Counted from the first letter of the stretch, positions 19,489 to 31,700 are shown. The stretch: 64,000 bases of DNA from Symbiodinium natans (GCA_905221605.1 CAJNDS010002761.1:186001-250000), one strand, 5' to 3'. Translations and numbers: made by a program. The notes: generated by a model from the letters alone, not told the origin.

Positions 19489-22400
19489 GTATACTGTCTG
19501 TGCATTGGGTTTCATATCTGTGTTTGTTCTGATTTTGCCTGCCTGTTTATGCGTGCGCTTTCTACCGCACACGTGTCACTCGCATGGGAAACCCAGTGCC
19601 AGACTGACCGCTAGCTGTTTTCGGCAAACGTTGTGGGCAGATGTGAGAGAGGGAAAGCCTCGGCCTTCGCACCAGCACTCCAGGGTCCCCCAGCAGTTTC
19701 CCAAAGCACTTCATCTCTGAGGTTCGAGACTTGCTGGACTCTGCTGCAGAACAACTGCGCAAGCGCCAGCACAGGCATGGTCCCCCAAGACGAACTGAGT
19801 AGCTCTCCATGCTCCCACCAAAGAGGCCTCATGTGTCATGCAGCGGCACCTCGTCTGCTCCGACCTCTGACTTGGAGGCGTCACGGAAGAAGTGCACTTG
19901 TGTGAGAATTGGCCAAAACAGCTGTGTTCCCTGTGCCAGTTGACTGTGGACCTGCCAGATCTGGTTGCTCATTGCTGCAATGGTGAGGACAGGCCAAGGT
20001 AGATTGATGCAAAGGGCAGTGTATGAAAGCTGGCAAGCAGGAACTCGCGCAATTGTCGCAGACATCGCGTCGACTGCGAAAGCAGCTGTATTGTGAAGAG
20101 GCCCCTGTTGCACCTGAACATGACCGAGCGGACTGAGCACCATACCAACATGAGCCCATGCGAAATACACAGCGATGTCTTCTTATACGACACAGCAGTG
20201 GGGCCGAAAGAATCCTGGGGAGAATGTGCTCCAAGAGGCTCTGCTGCGCCGAGCATCACAGCTGTGCCAAAGCAGAAGTTGGCTTCGGCCAGACGCCAAG
20301 CAGCCTGCGGTGGGTCTGGGGTTTAGGGCTCAGGGCTCAGGGTTTAGGGCTTAGGGTTTAGGGTTTATAGGGCTTAGGGTTTAGGGTTTAGGATCCACAC
20401 GGACAGTCGCCCACAATCGGGACAAGTAGGTTGGATGCCTCAGCCTCGTTCATCTGAGCATCGCAGAGCCAGGCAAGATGCAGCATTCGGTCGAAGAACG
20501 GCGCTTGGCATGACATGTTCATACCGTTTCTATGTTACGATTATCTGCATTTGGCTCGTCTGCGCGTCTGCGGCTGCCGAGGTGCGGGTTGGGCCTATGC
20601 AATCCACCTGGCGCATGCAAGGCCACATGGGCAGGCATCTGACATGGTCCTGCCGCATCTATACGAACAGCCCGCGCCAGCAGGTCTTCCGTCAGGGACC
20701 GGGTTGCTGCGCTGTCCTGAGATGCTAATCCGGTGATAAGCTGAGACAGAGAGAAGTAAGCTGCTGAAGAGGTGTGCCGCACGGACGGGAAGGTGGTGCT
20801 TGTAGACCCTGAAACTGGAGGCTGGAAGCAGTGTTCCTGATCAGAAAGTCGAGGGCAGCGCAAGATGCGAACCCTTTAGAATTGTCCACCGTTCATTCCC
20901 GACAGACCAGCAACCACTGCCTGTGCCTGGCCACGGCAAGTCACCAAGCCGGCCTCGCTGCCATACATCCATGAGAATCAGATTCAATCATACATCCTTC
21001 CGCAGCACATCGCACACGTTGCGTTTACTGCCCTTCAAGAATTAGGAAAGGCCCAAACGCATGTTTTATGTCGATGTGCTGCCGCTATCTGCCGCTGCTG
21101 ATGCGGGATGTCAATTTATTCAGCAGTTTGGCTTTGGCAACAAGTGCGCACACACATGCACCAGCCAGAAGTCAAATATAAGGTGTCGATTTCACACTCT
21201 GCTGGGGCCCTCGCAACGAGTTCGTCGCGTGCTGCCCTTAAAGGTATGCCCAGCAAACGGCTTCGACGCGAGTACGCTGGCATGCGGACCGCTACTATAG
21301 AGTCTAGAGACTTGTGAATGCTGCCGCCGGAAATGTGTTGGCAGTCTGAGGTTCACAGCTGTGAGCCAGGCTTCACAAGCTGCGCGGCCGCCTTGGACCT
21401 TGTTTTGAGCTTCACTTTCTCTCAGAATTGCTTTCCCTTGCTACATGCTCTATCATGCTGTACAGCACCATGTGGCACTCTCTATGTACGCATATATGTA
21501 CATATATGTATATATATATATATGTATCTATATATCCATATACCCATATATATCTAAATATCTATATATATATATATACATGCAACATATTATGAATACA
21601 GAGGGGGAGAGAAAGCATTGTAGCTACAGCGCTGCAACACATCAGCGGCAGCAACAGGCGCACCAGTCTGGTTCAAAGGGTGCAAAAGTCCGAGCAGGCC
21701 AACAGCTAACGAGCATGGAAAAAAAGGCATATTAGGGCCCCAAAAACATAACGATCCTACTACTGCGGCTTTCTGGGCCCCTTGCATAAGCAGGCAAGGA
21801 AAAGGCACATAAGCGCCGCCAGGCAGACAAGCTTCGCAGAACCGAGAGGGCCGTGAGGTTGCCCAAGCAAGTCCTACCACGTGCTTCACGCTTGAAAAGC
21901 ATCTTCGGTGAACTTTACGGGTACTCCAAGTACATTGGCAGCCCGATCAACGTCCCTTGTGTGAAGTCTCGCTGGCGTCTTACGACCACGCAGGAACCAA
22001 ATGAACCACCTATCCAACTCCAGGCAGACCTTGCAAGGCTCTACTGGCAGCACCAAGGGGCCAACAAATTTGAATTAGCCTACTTTGTGCCAGCTGCGGA
22101 TGGCTGCTGCAAGAGCCTGTTGGGGTCCTTGGAAGCCCAAAATCAAGGTTGTTCAGATCACCCAGTGGGATTTTTAATGAGACAGGAGCATTCCCGCAAA
22201 TCCACAAAACCACAAACACGATGTTCTCAAGACAAGGCGATTACACTTCTAGCAATACAGGTGAACCAACCTGAGTTAAGACCAGCGGCCACCCGACGCT
22301 ACGCGCGTTGACAAGCCTTCACAAACACATATGCAAGTGAACAAGCTCCGTCGGCCTGCCGTTGCACCTCCCATAAGCTCCGATCATCCAAACCTCACAC

Positions 22401-22767
22401 CCAGCCACCGCCTGTTGCACACAGCACGTTGCCCGGTACTGGGGCAACTCTATAGCCATAGACGTCAGCTGTGTGGTCTGACGCGCGGGTGTTTGCGGGC
22501 AAAGCCTTCGATCCTGGCGGCCCTGCCCAGGCTGATGGTGGTCCCGACGCTGGTACGAAGTCAACCCCTGGTGCGTGGAGCGCGTTGCGACCATGAGCTG
22601 AGTGAGCAATGCCTGCCACACAAAGTTCCCATGCGGAGCAGAGCCTCCCCCACGGCACGCCACGCCAGGTCATACCCCTCATCCCCTTTCTGACGCCGTA
22701 CTACCTGCACGGTCCTTGACTTTTTGAAGTAGGCATTGTATGTATTGTTGCAAGTTGCTGCAATTTC
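19489..22767. other. No confident gene; telomere-like and TA repeats
   Basis: Holds a telomere-like tract (20319-20391) and a TA/ATGTA microsatellite (21488-21580). A frame at 20435-20728 could start at an internal Met to give a signal-peptide-like MTCSYRFYVTIICIWLVCAS, but the rest is unrecognised. A 152-aa frame (21853-22311) is also unrecognised. I cannot support either as a gene. Confidence 0.4.
20319..20391 (+). repeat. Interstitial telomere-like TTTAGGG tract
   Basis: About ten TTTAGGG/CTTAGGG/CTCAGGG units between unique sequences. Confidence 0.8.
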
Positions 22768-22823
22768 CTCGCCGCCGTTTGTGGCAAGAATTGACATTCC
22801 AGTTCTGGGATAGTAGGGTCAGA

Positions 22824-23291
22824 ATGGCCGTGCGTGCTCGGGGGCTCCTGCCCTGCGTGCTGGTTGTTGCGGCCTTGGCGGTGCTGGGCTCCACGCTGGC
22901 TCGAAGCTTCGTCTCTCCAGCAGCCAGAAGCAGGAACGCCAAGACACTGCGAGCACTGCCACAGCCTGGGCAGCAGACGGAGGAGAAGACGAAGGAAGAG
23001 GATGGTGGCTTTGACTTCAAGATGCCGAAGCCGGACATGCGCTTGATGAACCAGCAGTCCAAGGCTGGACTGTCAGTCGATCAGGACCGACGTGGGAATA
23101 TGTGGTCTCTCGAGCCCGAGACCAGGTTCCAGGAGGAGAGCGAGGATTTGTTGCCTGCGCCCATCTACTTCCCCATCATCATTGCCCTGACCATCGGCAG
23201 TATCTTCTTCTTCGCGAAGCTGACCAATGACGACCCGCGCTTCGGAGGCTCCTTTGGTGACGACGCGCGCCTCATCAACGAGTGGGGCTAA
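22824..23291 (+). CDS. Putative plastid-targeted single-span membrane protein, copy 1 (155 aa)
   Basis: Function not recognised. Residues ~7-26 are a hydrophobic signal sequence (LLPCVLVVAALAVLGSTLA). It is followed at once by RSFVSPAARSR, a phenylalanine motif plus basic, hydroxylated transit-like region, as in proteins imported into the peridinin plastid. The mature part is acidic then charged, with one membrane span (YFPIIIALTIGSIFFFAKL, ~115-133) and a short polar C-terminus rich in Asp, Gly and Phe (NDDPRFGGSFGDDARL). The size and topology suit a small thylakoid or photosystem-associated subunit, but I cannot match it to a named one. The start is the ATG just after TAGGGTCAGA; the AG there could be a trans-splice acceptor. 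Single exon, intact. Confidence 0.8.
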   Translation: MAVRARGLLPCVLVVAALAVLGSTLARSFVSPAARSRNAKTLRALPQPGQQTEEKTKEEDGGFDFKMPKPDMRLMNQQSKAGLSVDQDRRGNMWSLEPETRFQEESEDLLPAPIYFPIIIALTIGSIFFFAKLTNDDPRFGGSFGDDARLINEWG

Positions 23292-23631
23292 GGGAGCTCG
23301 AATATGGAAGCTTCCAGTAGCGTCTCACCTAGGGTTTCCAATTGTGCACATTTTCGCTGACTTGACAAGACAGCCATTTTCGACAGATTCCCGTTGAAGG
23401 TGTTTCGGAATAAAGCGTTGCCGGCCATGTTCCCTTCATCTTCGAGTGCATGGCACGTAGGATGTCAGACGCTCACTTGCTGCATGCATGCAGCATCAGT
23501 ACTCCAGTTCCCCCATCCAGTAGCTTTCGCAAGCGGTTCTACTTGCACCAGGCCACTGTGACCATTTCCTCGCCGCCGTTTGTGGCAAGAATTGGAGTTG
23601 ACATTCCAGTTCTGGGATAGTAGGGTCAAGA

Positions 23632-24099
23632 ATGGCCGTGCGTGCTCGGGGGCTCCTGCCCTGCGTGCTGGTTGTTGCGGCCTTGGCGGTGCTGGGCTCC
23701 ACGCTGGCTCGAAGCTTCGTCTCTCCAGCAGCCAGAAGCAGGAACGCCAAGACACTGCGAGCACTGCCACAGCCTGGGCAGCAGACGGAGGAGAAGACGC
23801 AGGAAGAGGATGGTGGCTTTGACTTCAAGATGCCGAAGCCGGACATGCGCTTGATGAACCAGCAGTCCAAGGCTGGACTGTCAGTCGATCAGGACCGACG
23901 TGGGAATATGTGGTCTCTCGAGCCCGAGACCAGGTTCCAGGAGGAGAGCGAGGATTTGTTGCCTGCGCCCATCTACTTCCCCATCATCATTGCCCTGACC
24001 ATCGGCAGTATCTTCTTCTTCGCGAAGCTGACCAATGACGACCCGCGCTTCGGAGGCTCCTTTGGTGACGACGCGCGCCTCATCAACGAGTGGGGCTAA
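23632..24099 (+). CDS. Putative plastid membrane protein, copy 2
   Basis: Same 155-aa product as copy 1, with one visible change, Lys57 to Gln (EEKTQEED). It retains MAV at the start like copy 1. Intact single exon. The upstream spacer has extra GAG/AAG insertions relative to copies 3-5. Confidence 0.8.
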   Translation: MAVRARGLLPCVLVVAALAVLGSTLARSFVSPAARSRNAKTLRALPQPGQQTEEKTQEEDGGFDFKMPKPDMRLMNQQSKAGLSVDQDRRGNMWSLEPETRFQEESEDLLPAPIYFPIIIALTIGSIFFFAKLTNDDPRFGGSFGDDARLINEWG

Positions 24100-24458
24100 G
24101 GGAGCTCGAATATGGAAGCTTCCAGTAGCGTCTCACCTAGGGTTTCCAATTGTGCACATTTTCGCTGACTTGACAAGACAGCCATTTTCGACAGATTCCC
24201 TTTGAAGATGTTCCGGAACAAAGCGTAAAGCGTTGCCGGCCATGTTCCCTTCATCTCTGCAGCCATGATGCGACTTCGAGTGCATGGCACGTAGGATGTC
24301 AGAAGCTCACCAGCTGCATGCATGCAGCATCATTACTCCAGTTCCCCCATCCAGTAGCTTTCGACAGCTGTTCTACATGCAGCAGGCCACTGTGACCATT
24401 TCCTCGCCGCCGTTTGTGGCAAGAATTGACATTCCAGTTCTGGGATAGTAGGGTCAGA

Positions 24459-24926
24459 ATGGGCGTGCGTGCTCGGGGGCTCCTGCCCTGCGTGCTGGTT
24501 GTTGCGGCCTTGGCGGTGCTGGGCTCCACGCTGGCTCGAAGCTTCGTCTCTCCAGCAGCCAGAAGCAGGAACGCCAAGACACTGCGAGCACTGCCACAGC
24601 CTGGGCAGCAGACGGAGGAGAAGACGAAGGAAGAGGATGGTGGCTTTGACTTCAAGATGCCGAAGCCGGACATGCGCTTGATGAACCAGCAGTCCAAGGC
24701 TGGACTGTCAGTCGATCAGGACCGACGTGGGAATATGTGGTCTCTCGAGCCCGAGACCAGGTTCCAGGAGGAGAGCGAGGATTTGTTGCCTGCGCCCATC
24801 TACTTCCCCATCATCATTGCCCTGACCATCGGCAGTATCTTCTTCTTCGCGAAGCTGACCAATGACGACCCGCGCTTCGGAGGCTCCTTTGGTGACGACG
24901 CGCGCCTCATCAACGAGTGGGGCTAA
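24459..24926 (+). CDS. Putative plastid membrane protein, copy 3
   Basis: Same product, with Ala2 to Gly (MGVRARG), shared with copies 4 and 5. An in-frame ATG 45 bp upstream (24414) extends the open frame, but that segment is the conserved 5' flank, not protein: copy 2 is not open there. Confidence 0.8.
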   Translation: MGVRARGLLPCVLVVAALAVLGSTLARSFVSPAARSRNAKTLRALPQPGQQTEEKTKEEDGGFDFKMPKPDMRLMNQQSKAGLSVDQDRRGNMWSLEPETRFQEESEDLLPAPIYFPIIIALTIGSIFFFAKLTNDDPRFGGSFGDDARLINEWG

Positions 24927-25288
24927 GGGAGCTCGAATATGGAAGCTTTCAGTAGCGTCTCACCTAGGGTTTCCAATTGTGCACATTTTCGCTGACTTGA
25001 CTAGACAGCCATTTTCGACAGATTCCCTTTGAAGATGTTCCGGAACAAAGCGTCTCAAAGCGTTGCCGGCCATGTTCCCTTCATCTCTGCAGCCATGATG
25101 CGACTTCGAGTGCATGGCACGTAGGATGTCAGAAACTCACCAGCTGCGTGCATGCAGCATCATTACTCCAGTTCCCCCATCCAGTAGCTTTCGACAGCTG
25201 TTCTACATGCAGCAGGCCACTGTGACCATTTCCTCGCCGCCGTTTGTGGCAAGAATTGACATTCCAGTTCTGGGATAGTAGGGTCAGA

Positions 25289-25758
25289 ATGGGCGTGCGT
25301 GCTCGGGGGCTCCTGCCCTGCGTGCTGGTTGTTGCGGCCTTGGCGGTGCTGGGCTCCACGCTGGCTCGAAGCTTCGTCTCTCCAGCAGCCAGAAGCAGGA
25401 ACGCCAAGACACTGCGAGCACTGCCACAGCCTGGGCAGCAGACGGAGGAGAAGACGAAGGAAGAGGATGGTGGCTTTGACTTCAAGATGCCGAAGCCGGA
25501 CATGCGCTTGATGAACCAGCAGTCCAAGGCTGGACTGTCAGTCGATCAGGACCGACGTGGGAATATGTGGTCTCTCTCGAGCCCGAGACCAGGTTCCAGG
25601 AGGAGAGCGAGGATTTGTTGCCTGCGCCCATCTACTTCCCCATCATCATTGCCCTGACCATCGGCAGTATCTTCTTCTTCGCGAAGCTGACCAATGACGA
25701 CCCGCGCTTCGGAGGCTCCTTTGGTGACGACGCGCGCCTCATCAACGAGTGGGGCTAA
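25289..25758 (+). pseudogene. Putative plastid membrane protein, copy 4, frameshifted
   Basis: Identical to its neighbours except for two extra bases in a TC run (TGGTCTCTCTCGAG near 25569-25580). The frame shifts after Leu96 and ends at 25657, losing the membrane span and C-terminus. The remainder stays intact in another frame to 25758. Either a recent pseudogene, or a sequencing/assembly slip in a dinucleotide run. Confidence 0.8.
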
Positions 25759-26120
25759 GGGAGCTCGAATATGGAAGCTTTCAGTAGCGTCTCACCTAGG
25801 GTTTCCAATTGTGCACATTTTCGCTGACTTGACTAGACAGCCATTTTCGACAGATTCCCTTTGAAGATGTTCCGGAACAAAGCGTCTCAAAGCGTTGCCG
25901 GCCATGTTCCCTTCATCTCTGCAGCCATGATGCGACTTCGAGTGCATGGCACGTAGGATGTCAGAAGCTCACCAGCTGCATGCATGCAGCATCATTACTC
26001 CAGTTCCCCCATCCAGTAGCTTTCGACAGCTGTTCTACATGCAGCAGGCCACTGTGACAATTTCCTCGCCGCCGTTTGTGGCAAGAATTGACATTCCAGT
26101 TCTGGGATACTAGGGTCAGA

Positions 26121-26588
26121 ATGGGCGTGCGTGCTCGGGGGCTCCTGCCCTGCGTGCTGGTTGTTGCGGCCTTGGCGGTGCTGGGCTCCACGCTGGCTCG
26201 AAGCTTCGTCTCTCCAGCAGCCAGAAGCAGGAACGCCAAGACACTGCGAGCACTGCCACAGCCTGGGCAGCAGACGGAGGAGAAGACGAAGGAAGAGGAT
26301 GGTGGCTTTGACTTCAAGATGCCGAAGCCGGACATGCGCTTGATGAACCAGCAGTCCAAGGCTGGACTGTCAGTCGATCAGGACCGACGTGGGAATATGT
26401 GGTCTCTCGAGCCCGAGACCAGGTTCCAGGAGGAGAGCGAGGATCTGTTGCCTGCGCCCATCTACTTCCCCATCATCATTGCCCTGACCATCGGCAGTAT
26501 CTTCTTCTTCGCGAAGCTGACCAATGACGACCCGCGCTTCGGAGGCTCCTTTGGTGACGACGCGCGCCTCATCAACGAGTGGGGCTAG
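26121..26588 (+). CDS. Putative plastid membrane protein, copy 5 (last of array)
   Basis: Intact 155-aa copy with MGV start. It ends with TAG, not the TAA of copies 1-4, and from that base onward the sequence is unrelated to the other spacers. One silent change (GATCTG for GATTTG) is visible. The 3' untranslated region is therefore unlike those of the other copies. Confidence 0.82.
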   Translation: MGVRARGLLPCVLVVAALAVLGSTLARSFVSPAARSRNAKTLRALPQPGQQTEEKTKEEDGGFDFKMPKPDMRLMNQQSKAGLSVDQDRRGNMWSLEPETRFQEESEDLLPAPIYFPIIIALTIGSIFFFAKLTNDDPRFGGSFGDDARLINEWG

Positions 26589-26841
26589 GAATCTGGCTCG
26601 TCAAGCGGCAAGACGCTTCAATTTTCTCACACCTTCTCATTGTCCATCCAGTGTAGCATTCTGAACATGCCTTTGCAGTCCTCGAGCGTTTGAGTTCGGC
26701 TTGACAGTTTTCACCGCAGAGGCAATGCTACTGTACAGTGGAAAAAAAGGGTGCCGAGGTGTTGAGAGGTGCCAGCCCCTAAACCCTCTTAGTGCCTACG
26801 CGGACCAACGAACCTTGCCTGCCTTGTGCGAGTATGAGCGA

Positions 26842-26905
26842 CTAAACCTAAACCCTAAACCCATCTAAACCCTAAATCCTACACCCTAAACCCTAAACCC
26901 TCCCG
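26842..26905 (-). repeat. Interstitial telomere-like CCCTAAA tract
   Basis: About seven CCTAAACCCTAAACCC-type units with small changes. Confidence 0.8.
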
Positions 26906-27498
26906 GCTTAGGTCGCCCTCGCCTTGTGGCACACGCATTGCCCTCCTGGGCAGTGTGCGTGGGGAACAGGCGAGAGCACCTCACTCTGGACCCCTGTTCA
27001 AAACTGTTCTTTTCTTGAAGTCCAAGTCCAGGAACATGAGTAAAATGAGCCAATGAATATTGAATTAACCTTACAGAGATGTGTATATGGCGCGCCTGTC
27101 ATTTGTCAACCCCCCCCACATTTTGAACTTTTGGAAGGCCAACTTGCGTAGTCGCAGAGTCGCATATGACGGGAGTGCGCCTGTGTCGCGTCATGGCAGT
27201 CAACCATTGACCCCCCAACCCCCCCACCCTTCTTAATTAAACCGTCGGTCAAGGATCCTGCACTTGACCCCCACAAACCCCCCCCCCCCCCTCCCCCTCC
27301 CTCCCCCTCCCTCCGCCCCCCTCACCCCCCGCACCCCCTTACCCCGGGACAAATGCTCAAAGGAAGGTCCCTGTTATCTGCGACCCTCCAGTGTCTACGA
27401 GAGAAGCCGGATTTGGTAGTCGCAGACGAGGGGTTTGGGCGCAAGGGCGGGCCCAATAGCAGGGCGTCGCAAATGACAGGAATTAGGTAAAGATGCAA

Positions 27499-27602
27499 AT
27501 AGGTTTTCCCAAGATAGGGATACCCCTTTTATACCCCAAATAGAATGGAATCCCCTTAAAGGCACCCCCCAAAAGGGCACCCGCTATTTTCGGAAACCCC
27601 CA
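27499..27602. mobile_element. 104-bp TIR element (MITE/introner-like), diverged copy 2
   Basis: Right end CTATTTTCGGAAACCCCC and core ACCCCAAATAGAATGGAATC match the family. The left end (AGGTTTTCCCAAGATAGGG) is diverged but still complementary to the right end. CAAATGACA occurs at 27468-27476 and again at 27601-27609, just outside the right end. Confidence 0.5.
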
Positions 27603-28763
27603 AATGACACGAGTGCCGGCCTAGACCGGGCGCTCCCATTTCGGTTTGAGGCAGTTGCCAATGCTGTCTTTACAGGCGCTGCTGATCGCAGACGTTGCAC
27701 AGCTTCTTGTATCCTGCCGCGGTGAGGCGGGACGCGAATGATAAAGGCGTCATGAGTCAACAGAAACAGGGAGTCATAGAACCAATTGTGCAAGTGTGTC
27801 GTCCCACGTTGCCGTGCCTGAGTACTGTAACTAACCACAAGGCCCCCCCCCCCCCAAAAAAAAAAAGGATTCCCAGAACAGATGTGCTCATGCGCATACT
27901 GCTGTTGTCGTACTATTAGGAAAGAACTGAACTTTGAAACGAGCAAATGTTTTGCAGGCACCATTGGCGCGCCTCTGTTGCCTCGGCACGGTGCCGCTCT
28001 TACTGAGGGAGGTCTTTGATAACGATAGGCTGCACTTGCTTTGCTGATGCAAAGCTGATGGAGTTCAGGCAGCACCTCTCTACTTCGACTGGGCGCCCCA
28101 TGGGCTTCGCCTTGAGAAGTTTGTTTGAGCTCGTGCTTGACATTTTGCTTCCGGGGTGGGATCGCTCATGGTAGCTTATTCCTGCGCTCGCGGTTGGAGG
28201 CCCGAGCTCCTGCTGGCAAGTAATGAGAACAAGCTGGCGCGGAGCCATGGGTGCTCGGAGAGCGTTACATGAGCCAGATAAATCTATCCTCGCGCGATCT
28301 TCAAGGCGCGTATCCGAGCGGATGTCCTGAATGAAGTGGCCGACTCCGTGGAAACTCTTCCTTGCTGCGAGCCGGCAGAGGTGAGCTTGCTTGCTTGCAG
28401 GGCATGTCTGCCTTGTTTGCCGACGTTGATGGAAGTACATAATGAGCAGCGACACTGCTGAAACTGTTGAAAGCCATCGGCCCTTTGCATCAAAGAGCCC
28501 CTTATCGTCTTTATCCCAGGAAGCCAAGAACGGCAGCGCTGAGCATAATCTGCCGCAAGAGAGTAATGGCTACGGCTACGATTTGTAACGATACTACAGA
28601 CTTGGACAAAGTCTGACCGGACCTGCTAACCCAGTATTCAAGACCCGATGGCCACATAGCGAATTCACACCAGCTCGTTCTGATGAAATCTGCAGTTGTA
28701 GCAGAGGAATTACTTCTTTGAGGCCCGCATTCCTTGCCATGGGGCCTCGTGACATGGGTTGGG

Positions 28764-31700
28764 ATGAATGCCGCTGACGACAATGACATCGAGGAGGTGT
28801 GGAAAACTGTGGAAAGCAGGTAGAATCGTTTCAGCCAATCAGGAAAATGTGAAAGTGGATGTGTTGTTTTTCAGGGGTTTGGGGGTTTTGAGGCGGTTTC
28901 GGGGGGTTTTGGGGGGTTTTGTTCCCGAGAGACCAGCACTGCTGGGGCAATCCGGCCGCAGGTCCGGGAGGAGGCGGAGCGCCATCGCCGAACGGCGGAG
29001 CAGGCTGGCAGCTGCTTTTCTCGTTGCTTTAGTGGGTTGAACGTGCGGCAGATTCTGAAGTGGCACAGAATGCCTGCAGAATCGGGTGCTTGTGGTGTTT
29101 CTAGGAGCATTGATGGTGACGCGCGCGATAAACACTCCCCCGAGGCACTGCGCCGCATCGAAGAACAAGAGCAGGCCACTCCAACCTCCGACCTCTGACA
29201 GTGCTTCATGGTCATCGAATCGGCACTTAGGGCTTCTTTGCCCACTTGGCCGCAAGACCTGCAGGAGCTGAGCCACTTTGAGGAACACATCGCAGGCGCG
29301 ATCGCAGAACGCCCAACTTGCACAAATGCTCTGGGAATCGACGGCGCAACTGAGGCCTTGAGGAGCAGCTTGCGGCCTCGCAGAGCTCTGGACAGCGCCA
29401 GGCTGCGGAGCTGCGCGCGGCTCAGGACCAGGTGGGGCATGTGGGCATGTGGGGCAGGGTTTTGGGACTTCTTTTTAGGGTTTCGGGGGGGGTGTTTGCA
29501 GTGGCTGTTCGCAAAACAGCTTCGCAGTTCTCTCTGCGTCTGCAGGTAGGAGCTCTGGAGCGCGAGCTCCGGGAACTGCGAGAGACGCGCTCTCTACCCG
29601 ATGAGCCCGAGAACGCCACTAGTTGCGGAGCCGCACGTGGGGGTTTATGAAAGTAAGGGACCTGATGTAGGCCCCAAATAGTAGGTATCCCTTTTCATAA
29701 GGACCCCCACAAGGTACCCCCTATAATTTCGGAAAACCCCATGTGGCTTCATGCCATCCTTCCTCTGTGGTAATTGATGCAGCTGGTCTGCTCCTCTGTG
29801 TTTTTGGCGTTCCTGCTTGTCGTGATGAGCAGTAGCCGCACTAGCACCAAGCAGCGACCATCTATAGGCCAGACAATGATGGCATTTGCTGGAAGAGTGG
29901 CCAATCTGGATTGAGCGCATGAGGAAAAAGTATGCGGCGCAGCAAGACAGAGGTGGCAAAGGACTGTTGCACCTTGCAATCTGCTCGCTTGCCGAGACGC
30001 ACCTGATGATGTTCTCTCCGGGAGGAGGACACCGGAGGATACCGAGCAGCAGAAGCGCTGGAAGCAGCAAAGCGCGAACATGAGGAGGTTTGGAGAGTGT
30101 CGTATGAAACACTCGCAACGCATGGGACATCTGAAGGCTTCTGCGCGTCTCCTAGAACAAATCCTGCAGCCCTTGCCCACTTCTCAGGCCATGAGGGCCA
30201 AACAGGCCGAGTTGGACAAGCACGTGCGTACCCTGGCATCGCTCCAGGCCAGGAGGTGACACGTCGTGTCCTCATTTGAGTCCTGGGAGATTAAGGCTCT
30301 GAAAGCCCTCTAAAAGCCCGATCAGGATCAGCACCTGCAGTTGCAGCAGCTTCTTGGCTGTAACAATAACAGCAATAGAAATAGTAATAACAAGAAGAAT
30401 AATTGTTATTATAGTAATAATATACTAATAGTAACAATAATACTACATTGTAATAATAAATCAAAATAATCAATCATAATAATCATAATCGTAATAATCA
30501 TCGTACGAATAGTCCCCCAGCGAGGTACTGCGAGGAGCTCCGAGCCGCCTCGCACGAGATCCAAGGCGAAAGTGGCAAGTCCAACAGCTGCAGATCCTCA
30601 CGCAGATACTTCTTATGTGCAGGTGTGTATATGTTGTAATATGCATGTATATGTATATGTATATATATATATACATACACACAGATCTACCTCTAAATCT
30701 ACATATTCGTATATGCGCAATGCATACATGCATGAACACGTGCATTAGAATAGTGCACCGGTCTGTAGCATGCGCCTGGAAAGTGGATTGTGAACGTGGC
30801 AGGATTCCTTGAAACGTCCGAGTCGGAGAATGGCAAGCTCCAGGCGGAAATCGAAGAGCTGCGAGAGGTGCTGGAAGCACATCACTTGCAAAAGGCCGGG
30901 CAACATCAGTAACAGGCTGCTAGCAGATGTTCAGATCTTGTTGAGGTGTGGCTTTGGTGCGCGGAGTGTGCAGATGACTTTCCCTGCAGGCTCTGAAGGC
31001 AGTCTCGGAGAAAAGGGCATCGTTGCAACTGGCCATCTTCGCTGAGAGTCGCCTGCATGAGCTTAAGGCTCCCAGACTCCTGCGCCGAGACCAGGGTTTT
31101 CTGCCTGCAGCGCTGAGGTGACAGCTTGGCTCATGAACTTCAGATGGAAGAGCCCCAGGAGGACAATCACTTGAAATGAGATCTTCCCCCTTGTACTTAC
31201 AGTCCTTAATTGGGACGATACTGGGGGGTACTATTCAAATCGATTCAGGACTGTGAGTACAAGCAAGGAATCACACAGAGATTGTAAGCAAGCTGGACAT
31301 GCACGTGCCTGTGCAGGAAAACGATGCCTTGATGCAGAAGACGAAAAGCATCAACATCGTGGAGGAGGCAGAGGATGCGGGAACATGCACCTGCACAGTG
31401 CCCTCACAAGGATTTGTTCATTGGGAGTTGCTTCTTCGGTACTCTGAACTGATAAGACGATTTACGATCGTATAGTCGAGACCCCGTGACGGCCCATGGC
31501 CATAGCTTAGATGCCAAAAACTGTTATGTCTGGTGAGGACGCCCCAAAGCCACGGAAGAAGCCGGCACTCCGCAGGAGCAGTAGACCCTTAGCGCAATAG
31601 CTTCAGCTTGTGACAGCTTGCGAGCAGTTTGCAGTCCCTTCGGGCTATGAATCCGGCGAGGTTGGCTGAAAATGTTTCAGCGTGACTGAGGCAGCGTGGC

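Larger units (their letters stand above)
22768..26588 (+). repeat. Tandem gene array: five copies of a plastid-protein gene
   Basis: Units of 808, 827, 830 and 832 bp (ATG to ATG), each with a 468-bp coding region and a ~340-365-bp spacer. Coding regions are almost identical, implying recent amplification or gene conversion. Homology starts ~56 bp before the first ATG (ATTTCCTCGCCGCCG) and stops at the last stop codon, so the array has five genes but only four spacers. Such arrays are typical of highly expressed dinoflagellate genes. Confidence 0.93.
26589..28763. other. No confident gene; telomere-like, C-rich and mobile-element sequence
   Basis: Contains CCCTAAA repeats (26842-26905), C-rich tracts (27215-27330), a diverged 104-bp inverted-repeat element (27499-27602) and a C15/A12 homopolymer junction (27842-27867). 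A minus-strand frame of 175 codons (28000-28527) has no recognisable motif, and I do not support it as a gene. Confidence 0.45.

Noticed and set aside
24414-24458. Upstream start (MWQELTFQFWD) for plastid-protein copies 3-5
   Set aside because: The segment is the conserved 5' flank; it is out of frame in copy 2, and it would block the signal peptide.
23360-25020. AGCCATTTT in the spacers of the plastid-protein array as a spliced-leader relic
   Set aside because: Only nine bases match the leader and the flanks do not agree; chance is likely.
28000-28527. 175-codon minus-strand frame
   Set aside because: No motif or family resemblance; it lies in otherwise gene-poor sequence and opposes the strand of every supported gene.
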